From Membranipora membranacea (lineage: Eukaryota > Bryozoa > Gymnolaemata > Cheilostomatida > Membraniporidae): a stretch of DNA of 64,000 bases. The position numbers were made by a program, and so were the translations under genes. This document shows positions 34,961 to 45,300 of the stretch, one piece after another. Positions within the stretch are counted from its first letter, which is position 1. Every line of letters begins with the position of its first letter. The notes under the pieces were generated by a model, which ran no database searches, was not told the origin of the DNA, and worked only from the letters and a program-made list of their open reading frames with translations. Location: positions 21,064,062 to 21,128,061 of the forward strand of contig OU612074.1 in assembly GCA_914767715.1 (NCBI GenBank). The letters run 5' to 3'.

Positions 34961-35439
34961 ACTCACTTGTGTAGGTAAAGGAAGTAATTTCTCTGGGCTG
35001 ACATCACAGTTATAGGCAAGTTAATCAGGCAAGCTTGTTTATAAAAGCCTGACAATTAACGCAATGTTATCAGCCTTTTGTTGGGTTATTTTTGGGTTAT
35101 GTTATCAAATCATGATGGTGCATTAAGGCCAAATATTACTATATTATTATATCCACAGCAAGTGTGACCTGTGAGGAAGAGAGAGATATCTGACTCATGT
35201 ACCAGCTGATGACTTACTTATGATTCAATGCTTGAATTTCGCACATCGAATGCAGTTTCCTACTGTCTATTCAAATAGAATAATTATGGTCTCAATGATG
35301 ATGAAACTGCAAGAAAATCTGCAATTGAACACAGGCCTCCTGCATTCAAGCTTCACCACTCACCTCAGCCATGCCCGCTTTGTGAGTTACCAAACACTGG
35401 CCGATGAAAATCAATATTGAACCAAAGTCATTGCTATTT

Positions 35440-36060
35440 CCGTGAATCGCTAACACCTAAAATTGATTCATCACCATGTTTCTTTGGCTTTCAGGGTATA
35501 TTTTGTTCGACACTTCTAACCTCCATGATTTGACAGACGTTACCAAGCATTTCAACATATAAGGCATGTGTGTGCAACGCTCATAAATCTTTTTACATCA
35601 TGGTTCTTTTCGTTAGCTTTGGCACCTCAGATCTTCACCAGCCCAATAATATATGACAGGTTTACAGTATTGGATTTACTATTGGCACCCCAACAAACAA
35701 ATTCATATGGGATCTCGGTCTAATTGCCTTGCATACAAAACACCCACCAATAATAAACTTGTGCCAACTGTAAGATCATTACTAATGATCTGCAAACACA
35801 TAAATCACAACCATGATAAATAAACAGATTTGAATGAGAAGAGGAAGAGGTTAATGGACTACATTAAAGTGATATATCACTGTAAAATACCTAGTGTGGC
35901 AATTTGCACAAAAGTATCAGCAGCAAATAGCTGTTTCATAGTAATTGAATCTAGCTAAAAATCATTTAGCTTTTATATTTATCTTAATATGACATTTATA
36001 TCCAATCTTTGAGCTTTTTCGCACAGCTCGGTCTTTTAGTTGCTTTGCATATCCTTGCTC
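35440..36060. repeat. Dispersed repeat, unit II (copy B)
   Basis: Same landmark order as copy A (GGCTTTCAGGGTATA, CAACAAACAAATTC, TGTGCCAACTGTAAGATC, CAGCAGCAAATAGCTG, AGCTTTTTCGCACAGCTCGG). It is interrupted near 36075 by a LINE fragment; its continuation starts near 36610. Confidence 0.75.
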
Positions 36061-36075
36061 GCCATTGTCACACTT

Positions 36076-36610
36076 CTTGTGCAAATTGCCACACTTCCTA
36101 GGCTTCTCATATATTTTAGTTCTCTCTATGCCTACAGAATAATGTATAACATCACACCTAGCTATATTAATGATCTTTTTCTTTCTAGAAATCGAAGATA
36201 CCCCAAGCACGATAATTTTCTTATTTTACCTCCTAATGATAAACTAAACATTGCAATTGCTTCATCTTTAAATAATCTTCCTTTGTCAATACACTCACTG
36301 AGCAAAGTAACATCATTTAAATCTGGTGTATTCAAATATCATTTGTTTCAATTATAACATTATCTTTTTATCTCTGCAACAAGTTTTGCCTCTGCACAAT
36401 ACTATAATGAAAACATCTTAAAATTTTTATTTTCTCTCTTCTCAAAGACCTCCTATCTATTTCCACCTCACTGCTGAAACATTTTAACTCATCATCAGTC
36501 TCAAGCTTTCCTTTTTTTCTCTTTTCCTTTTCCTTTTTTTTCGGCACTATTCGGAAAACATTCCGCTACTGGAATGAAATAGACTGCCAATAAAAGTGTA
36601 AAAAAAAGAT
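36076..36610 (+). mobile_element. LINE 3' fragment inserted in repeat copy B
   Basis: The frame ending at 36357 encodes a typical C-terminal end of a non-LTR reverse transcriptase: YRIMYNITPSYINDLF, then a basic stretch, NNLPLSIHSLSKVTSFKSG and VFKYHLFQL. About 250 bases of 3' UTR follow, ending near CAATAAAAGTGTAAAAAAAA. The borders are clear because copy D of the host repeat (40700-40745) is uninterrupted at this point. Only the 3' end of the element is present. Confidence 0.75.
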
Positions 36611-37500
36611 TGTATCACATTGTTGTCATCATGATTCAGGTGATGAAATTTTCAATTTCACGTTTTGAGAATCTATGAAAGACTACTCATGAAGTGCTTG
36701 ATAGGTAAAACGCTGACTCATGTTCCAGTTTAGGATTCGATTATAATCATTAAGATTATGTGAATGAATTTGGCACATGGAATGCAGTTTCCCACTTTCT
36801 ATTCTAAAAAAATTCTCACGGTACACATGAGGACAAAACTTAAAAAATATCTGCTGCAATTGGTAATCATACACGGGTGTCTCGCACCCAGTGTCACAGT
36901 CTTTGATGTTAACCGCTCAGCTGTCCCAGCTTTGACAATTACCCAACTCCAACCGATTAGAGGTAAAATTGAAACATTGCAATCTGTGAATCGATAACAC
37001 TTGATATCGCTGCATGGAAACATAGTGATGATACTGTATCTCACAATAACTGCAAGGCTGTACATTTGGAGTCTCATTACTGACTTTATACCTTATACGA
37101 AATGGCCCCAATAAGGACCAGCTAGAGATGAAATGCTACTTATGATGTCTTTATCTCTGTTGACTTTATTATAAATGGTATAGTCGATTCCAAAATTAAG
37201 AGGTCGAGATTCTAGAAGGGTCTAGCTGACTATAGAGTATATTGTCTCCCTTGTTCCAGATTGATCCGAAAGTAGCTTTAATTAGATTCCAATCAGTCAA
37301 TATTAATTGGAGATAATTTATGGCATACGATAGAGGGTTAGCAACTTACCCAGAGGCAACAATGTTTCACAAAGCCCTTTACCGTTATATGACAGCTGTT
37401 TTAAGGTAGAACAATGAGTTGTCTTCTATAGGCAGCACCATTTTATTAACCGTAGTGACTGCAAATGCTATAATTATACCTAAAATATATAACCGATGAA
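36611..37500. repeat. Dispersed repeat, continuation of unit II
   Basis: This recurs at 40735-41180: TTGTCATCATGA(T/C)TCAGG, AAAAATATCTG, CAATTGGTAATC, ACCCAACTCCAACCGATTA, AATCGATAACACTTGA and AGCTGGAGATGAAATGCT in the same order. It is non-coding. Confidence 0.75.
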
Positions 37501-38300
37501 TACAACTTACAGCACATGATGCTATTAGCTGCATCCAAGAAAGACGAAAGTGCCCTACGTGATTTTAAGCTTTTCCAAACACAAAACTTATCTTCCGAAA
37601 ACCCTGTGCCAGGTATCTCCAGCTTGTTCGCATTACATGCATTTTAACTTTCTTAATGTTTGCGTTAAAAAATTGTATTATAAATTTTATTTCATCGTGT
37701 TTTGGTTTCAGGGTATAATTTGTGTGACACTTCCAAGCTCAAATATTTGGCAGACTTTGAGATGTATTGCAACACACAAGGCATGTGGTGTGCAAAGCTC
37801 ATAAATCGTTTTACGTCACAATTCCTGTTATTAGCTTTGGAAATTCAGTCCTTCACAAGATCAACATATTATGGTAGTTTTACATTCTTCTCTTTTGGCA
37901 TCCAGACAAAAAAATACACATGGGTACTGAGAGACTTGAGAAATAACAGCTAATAATAAACCTGTGCCAACTACAACAACTGGATTACTAAGCAATTTAT
38001 TAATCTATGTATCAGCATGGAATTTGTGTTTATTGCATTATGTAATATGATATTTATGATAAATGAATTTTGTGTTTGATTTATCGGACTGTAATTTGGA
38101 GTTGTTCACTCCTTGGCTCCAATCCCAAATAATAAAATATCCTCCAATTATCTGTTTTAGAATCCGCGATATGTATGGTTCAAATAGTGCAAATGCAATG
38201 GTAGCAGATCTGGACTTATAATTGCTGATAATTAAGTTATTGAAGAGAGACTTCAAGAACACAACTGAACTGTTGATCAACAATTCCTCAGCGGTAAGTA
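37501..38300. repeat. Dispersed repeat, copy C plus partial unit I
   Basis: Copy C of unit II (AAACCCTGTGCCAGGTAT, TTTGGTTTCAGGGTATA, CTGTGCCAACTACAACA) runs directly into a degenerate piece of unit I (38060-38300). This shows that the two units belong to one larger repeat. Confidence 0.65.
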
Positions 38301-38569
38301 GAGCTACTATCGTGCAATGTGCGCTTGCCTCAACTACTGAGCACTGGTTTAGTTTTGTGTTGGGCGCAATTCTCGGTGGAATTGCTCAAGGATTTATTTT
38401 CAACAATAATAACAAACTATAAATATGGTTCTAATCGTCAGGCAATAAATCAATCACTGTTTCGACAATAACTTGGCAGTTATCATTCAGTCATAAAAAT
38501 ACATAAACATGCAAAATCTTTATAATAAGATCTCACCCTTGGTGCAAATGACCTTGAATTCTGTGTGAT

Positions 38570-38825
38570 ATCTGTCGTCTTGCTGTAAATAGCAGTATCT
38601 GTAACTCTATGTCTTAGCTCTGTTGGCTGAATTGTGTCTAATTGATTTTATACAGTTTTCCTCGTTTGTGAATTGCGGTATCTGAACTCTGTGTATGTCT
38701 AAACTATCTTAGACTTGGTTCTTCGCTGAAATGCGGTATTTGTAACTCTCTGTATTTTGTCAAAAGCTCTGTTGGCTGAATGTGTCTAAATGATTTTAGA
38801 CAATTTTCCTCGCTGTGAATGTGCC
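38570..38825. repeat. About 146-bp tandem repeat
   Basis: Two degenerate copies share AGCTCTGTTGGCTGAAT, TGTGTCTAA, TGATTTTA and ATTTTCCTCG. They are non-coding. Confidence 0.7.
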
Positions 38826-39139
38826 TCCTTGGGCTGACTATATCATCTAGTTATCTGATTAAATATGTTTTGCTGTGCGTCATGAACCCGCCTCTTAGCG
38901 CTGACTGATTTTTACAAGTGTCCATCAGGCTTTTATAGTGCTGGTGTGCAGTCCTGTTATTGCAATGTTTGCATTTACAGGCGTAAAAGGTGTTAACCTT
39001 GTTATTGGTTTTTGCCTTAATTTCGTCATTAATCTCTTTTGATTTGCGTTTTCTGTCATTTTTGATTTATCTAGCTGTCAAAACATTGTCAGTCTGTCCT
39101 TTACTTCACATTCCCTCATTTTTGTTTTGGTTACTTTTA

Positions 39140-39510
39140 GATAATTTATGGTGTCAAGTGCACCTGTTTATCCATGGTGAATCTGTTGGTTTTCATATTT
39201 TTGCAATCTTTCCAGGGTTGTTTCACGTGCCCAAAGATCTTGTGACTTTGTGGTTATTTTGATGATGTTTTGTGACTTCTAGTTCTCGTTGTTTTCGAAT
39301 AACTTATGGCGTCAAGAGCACTTGTTTTCTATGGTGCAATATGTAGGTTCTCTAATTTCGCAATCTTTCCAGGGTTGTTTCATGTGCCCAAAGATCTCGT
39401 GACTCTGCGGTTATTTTGAAGATGTTTTGTGACTTCTGTTGTTTTTCCCGTTGTGTGATTCTCCACGGGTTGTTTCACGTTCCCAGATTTCTCATCGCCC
39501 TGTGATTATG
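39140..39510. repeat. About 157-bp tandem repeat
   Basis: Two full copies and a third partial one. The shared core is CAATCTTTCCAGGGTTGTTT followed by TGCCCAAAGATCT and GATGTTTTGTGACTTCT. Confidence 0.8.
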
Positions 39511-40149
39511 TTTTGTTATATTTCAATACGCCCTCAGTGTATTATTCCCTCTATTTACTACAATATTACTATTTTCCATCACCATATAGCCTGTGTCTAG
39601 ATATATTTCAATAATAATAACCTATGAGCTTAAACCCTACACTGAAATGTTTAAGTATGTTTCTGTTGGGTCTCAGTTCAAGCTCTTAGTAATAATTGAA
39701 TTTAAACTAACTTTGCTTTGTTTTGTTTTACAGATTATGTGGGGTTAATGGTGATTTCCTGTCTACACAGCATGCTGGGTTAAATCTCAATGCATACTCT
39801 ACTACACTATCGCCCTGATTCGATTTCATATCTATAACTCTAAAGTCCTTGGTTCTCATATCATCAATTTCAAAGTCAGCGGACAAGCAGCAAAGCTTTC
39901 ACAACAAGCAGATCAAGCCTAAAATAATCATGCCGAAACAGATCACCACTGCTATTCAAATTGACAGCATTTGGATGACAATGGAATTTATGACCAAAAA
40001 AAAGATAATCAGAAACCGGTGTAATTTGTGTTATGATGTCTGGTGACCTAGGCCTCACCCTTAGTCTTAGCTTTTTGAAACTAATTACCAATAATAGGTG
40101 CAAAGGTAATTATTTTTGACAAGTGTCATATTTTTATGGTATTTCTAAT

Positions 40150-41180
40150 CCAGATTATGATTGGTTATTAATTTATTTGGTTTCGGGGGGGGGGGGGGGG
40201 GCTGGCTCATAAATATTTTTACATCATCATTGACGTTTGCTTTGTTCACCAATGTCAGTCAACAGCTCAAAATATTATGGGAATCTTACATTATTATATA
40301 TTCTTTTGGCAACCCTACAAAAAATGCACATTGGAACTCAGTCTCGTTGACAACAGCCAATAGTTAACTTGTGCCAACTGCAACACCTGGATTGCTAAGC
40401 AATTTATTAATCCATGTGCAAACACATAAATCACAATCGTGATTTTCGAACAGATTAAAATTAGATGAGAAAGAGGTTATTGGATTACTATAAGTGTTTG
40501 GATCAATTTTAAAATAGGCACTTTCACACATTTTATGTTTTCACGTTTCACACATTTGGGCCAAGTTTTCAGCAGCAAATAGCTCTGTGCCAGTAATAAA
40601 TTCTAGCTAGCTATCTAGCTTTTACATTCATCCAATCATGTCATTCAGATCTACTCTTAGAGCTTTTTCGGACAGCTCGGTATTTTAGTTGCTTTGCTCA
40701 TCCTTCCTCATCATAGTCACATTGTATCCTATTGTTGTCATCATGACTCAGGTGATAAAAACTTCAACTTCATTGTTTTGAGTAAATTTGAATGATAACT
40801 CATGAAGTCTTCTATAGGTAAAAGGCTTAATTGTGTTCCAGTTTATAATTCATTATCATCATTATGATTACATGCATGAATTTCGAATATCGAATGCCAT
40901 TGCCCGATTTCTATTTGAATACAATGGTCATGTTTTCCATGATTATAAAAGTTAAAAAAATATCTGCCGCAATTGGTAATCTTACCCAACTCCAACCGAT
41001 TATAACTAAAATTGAAACACTGTAATCTGTTAATCGATAACACTTGAAAATCGATAAGAAATCGATGCATGGAAACTGAGTGATTATAAAGTATCTCACA
41101 ATAGCCGCAGTCAGGTGTGCAACTGTTGGAGTCTAATTACTGACTTGGAACCCCATTAGAAATGACCAGGATGAGGTCCA
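40150..41180. repeat. Dispersed repeat, unit II (copy D)
   Basis: Contains the unit II landmarks from AAAAATGCACATTGGAACTC through TTAGATGAGAAAGAGG, CAGCAGCAAATAGCT and AGCTTTTTCGGACAGCTCGG to ATCGATAACACTTGAAA. Around 40700-40745 it preserves the sequence that is interrupted by a LINE in copy B. Confidence 0.75.
40185..40201. repeat. (G)17 homopolymer
   Basis: Seventeen consecutive G residues. The true length is likely to be unreliable in an assembly. Confidence 0.95.
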
Positions 41181-42298
41181 GCTGGAGATGAAATGCTGCA
41201 TCTGTTGTCTTTTCTCCTTTTTTGAGGCACGATGTTTAACTTTGCCCATAAATCATAAGACATAAGTTTATCTTGTCCTGGGCTGTTCTATGAAAGTTTA
41301 AATCAACTTAGACTGTAAGCTTGGAATTAGAAGAATGAAGCCCTTTCAATATTTAACAGATTTCACTCAGCAGAGCGAAATAATATTGGTAACCACTTGA
41401 TACTGCCAAATAGCACAGTATTTACGTCGCTAATCCTCTAGCGCTTCAGCAGTTTGATTTTCTCTTAGTGCAAAAAGATAATTACCACTCTATGTTTGAT
41501 CTTATTTGAAACAAGTCATCTGTTGCTCTCAAATCATTCAACAACATATCTACTGGCAATTTTTACTCCTGTGATGTTAAATGAGCCAAAAAATTTTGAT
41601 TGTGACACTGTTATCACATGGGAGGTGCAGCCATTCCACGTGACGCTTCACAGTTTTCAATCTTTATTCAATCCTTTATTACCATACCAATATTTCACCC
41701 TTAGCATGTTTATCTGATGACCAGAAACCATAACGAGCTTATTACCCTATTTACGCCAAAGTGTTGCCAGAGCTTGTGGAAATTTCCATGTCATTATTGA
41801 TTGTACCATTTGACCGGGACAGAGTGCGTAAAAATGTGACGGCACTTAACCTCTATGCCGCACACTGAGCGGTTACTAGGGCGAGTTGACGAGACTTTTA
41901 ATTGAACACCAGCATCTTTATTGCTCTTTCAAACAACACACACTAAACTGAGTAAAAACTATCTCTTATATTACCAAAAGGATGTGAAAATAGGATATCA
42001 TATGATATAGATGAATTGCACTCACACCAGGATACAGTCCATTATTTGGTCATTGTTATTGTAATAAATGTCTATTAAAATGTCATCATTTCTGCCACTG
42101 GAAGCTAATAGAAATAATAGAAGCTAATAATAATCATATTATTATGGCATTTCCAGTGATAGCCAGAACAGTCACTGTCATGACCTGATACATGACAGGT
42201 GATGGCTGTCACCAAAACCGAAATTCTAATCCTCTAAATGTGAAGCTCTTAAATCATGATCTTGAGATAATCAAATGTAGGTCAGATTGATTGCCAGC
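41181..42298. other. Region upstream of the sulfatase gene
   Basis: No gene was recognised. The plus-strand open frame at 41496-41717 has no recognisable features. The 3' end should carry sulfatase promoter elements. Confidence 0.4.
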
Positions 42299-42306
42299 TA
42301 TAAAGG
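42299..42306 (+). promoter_or_regulatory. TATA box of the sulfatase gene
   Basis: TATAAAGG lies 95 bases before the sulfatase ATG, which would place transcription start near 42330 and give a short 5' UTR of about 60 bases. Confidence 0.5.
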
Positions 42307-42393
42307 AAGTATATCTCTGTTGACTAATAGTTATTGTCAGGTCAAATACGAAACAGGTCACAACAGAGACTCAACATTTAACTGATTGGAAAG

Positions 42394-45300
42394 ATGGCGT
42401 CTTCAAATTTTCTGCTGGTAGGCTATGTTTTCTACATTAGAATCCACAACCTCACTGCAATCATAAACTGCAGCTCACATATTTTTTGCAGTATTGTACA
42501 CGTATGTTTGAAAGATTTGTCTGGTATCAGCTTTCTGTAATATTTTGTTAAAGTGTCACTGCCAGTGGCAGATTAGCGCCAGTATAGTTTTGGCAGCTCG
42601 CTGCACACCAACGTCCAGGAGGTGTTATATTGCCTCATTTCTAGGATACATTCTAGTTTTCTCCATAGGGGTATGCCAATCTTCTATTTCTTGCTAAATA
42701 GCAAGAAGATTCTAGTTTGCAATCACAATATTGATAGTTATAAATCATGTTTTAGGTCACACTGTGTTTGGTAGTATTCTACTTTGGTTCTGCCTGCTGC
42801 ACTTTGCCAAAACCAAATATTATCAAGATAATGGTTGATGATCTCGGTTTTAATGACGTTGACTGGCGAGCGAACACCGATATTAAGACACCAAATTTGA
42901 ATGATCTGGCGACCGGTGTGCACGGTGTAGACCTACAGTTTTATTACACAGCCCCGACATGTGGACCTTCGAGGACACAGTTCCTTTCAGGTGAGAAGAT
43001 TGATTCATTCCTATCATCTAAAAACACAGTGGGCCACTTGCAGAGTTCATCTGGCAGCCTGGTAGTATTTTCAGTACAGCTCCAGATTTTGCAAAAGATA
43101 GGATCATGACAAGAAGATTAAATAAAGTCCACCTAGTGTAAATATTTTCCTGCTGTGTGTGCAAGGTAAAAATAATCATCTACCTTTATTCTTACACAGG
43201 TAAATACACCCATAATCTAGGCCTGCAAGACGGCAATGTACCTAAATGTACCAATGAAGAGTTGAATGAAACCCTTAGCACTGTTGCGGACAAACTGAAA
43301 TCTTATGGCTACAAAACCCACATTGTTGGTGAGTGACTTTATGACCTTCGTTGTCGTTGGCCAATTAGTACCCTAATGTTGGATAGCACAGCAATTCACA
43401 GGTAATGAATGGATGTCAGCATATCATCTGTACTAGTTGGTCTTTTTTCTTATCAATAATTTTGATTTTTGTTAAAGTGATAAGTTATCATATTTGAGTC
43501 TTTTAAATGTAGTGCTTCTGATAATTTCTTCGGTAATCTGCAATCAGTGCAAAATAAGGCCTTAGTATTGTTCATTAATTGGACCTAGCCCAGCCATAGA
43601 CTCCAGGAGGTCCTAGTTGAGATATTATAGAAATGTTTTTTCTATGACACTGCCCCACTTTTATGATCCAATTGAAAATTTCAATACACGCTATAATATT
43701 AAGCTGAACATAATCTTTTTGAGCAGTACTTGAGATTCGGATTTTGCATGGTTGTATTTTATCTTGCGAATTATGTTGATGCTTTAGTTAGTATCCAAAG
43801 GATATTTGCCTAGCCAGTTGTATTGAAAATTAGTTTTTAGTTGTGAGAAAATAAATGTGCAGGGGATGCAGTGTGGCCTGTGGAAATAATTTGCAATATT
43901 TATGTTATGGTGGCGTATTGCAGAGACATCTCTGCTTACTGGTTTTGTTTTTAGGTAGAGAAAGTCAAACTTTGGTGGTGCACACAATCCTGTACTATTT
44001 GCTTTGTGTCTTAGTTTTGTCTTTTGTCGTTACCTAACTTGTGTACACTTTTTCATCGTTCATTAATTTTGGACATCCACGGTCATATTCTCTAAGTCCT
44101 AGCAAACTGTCTTCACTAAAATTCAGTCTGAGTAAACCCAGGTGATTATCTAATATTTTACATTTTAGGTAAATGGCATGCAGGGTTCAGGACAGCTGAT
44201 CATATCCCTACAGGGAGAGGGTTTGATACTTTTAGAGGTTTTCTACTCAGTCATAGTGTGGATCACTACACGAGAAAGTCGTAAGTTATCTCCTCCGATC
44301 ACTACACAAGAAAGTCGTAAGTTTGCTCCTCCGTTATGTTACATAATGCAAACTAAAGAATCAGGTTTGGGTAGTTATATGAATTAGGGTCAGAGCAGGT
44401 CAACAGTTAGAGCAATCATCAGGTCTGTGTGCAATCAGAGTCTGGTTGTAAAAAGCCCAGACAACGAGTTGCTGTTTCACTAGCTTTAACTGATTTCTTT
44501 TACCTGCTTGTTTTCAGGAGGAATACTGATATTAACAGTAACAGAATAGGAAGCTACCAAGACTACCATGATGTTGATGTGGCCGCCGGAATTAAGAATG
44601 ATGATTATAAAGCTGATGATGGCAAATACTCCACCACAGCTTTCACAGACAGAGCGCTAGAGCTGATTAACAGTCATCCAGTGGATGATCCTATGTTCCT
44701 TTACTTGGCTTATCAGGCTCCTCATACACCCACTGAGGTAAGTGGATTTCAAATGGGTTTAAATTTACCAATCTGGCTGTGTCCAGTGTAAAAGCTATTC
44801 TCTCTTCACTTAAACAAGCTCCAGGGTTTTTATTCTTTTGGCACTTTCTGTGAGTAATCTGCCATTACCATCTAGTGTGTGAAGATAAACTGTCCTACGC
44901 AGTCAGTATAATCACACTCCTTGGATATCATCAAAATTGATAGTCTTGGGGAGTAAATGTTAGCTACAGTTTAGATTAGCTTGTTAGGGGGTGACTAACT
45001 GTTAGCGAGCACATAAATTTGGCTATTTGGGATGGAAGATTTATGAAGAGGAAAGTAAATTTTTGCTGGTCTTACAGTTGGATATTACAAGTTTGATGAA
45101 TTTTATTCCTGCAACTATTCTACTCCGTTAGAGTTATTATAATAATAGTGTAAATGTTTCTTTGTTTGTTTGTTTGTTTAATTTATACTCTTTGTCCAAA
45201 GATGTTTACATCGAGATAAAAAGCCCCCTTGGAGAGAGAAAATAATAAATAATAAATTGTAAAAACAGAAACAATTTAAACTTGTTAGGCTAGATAGTCT

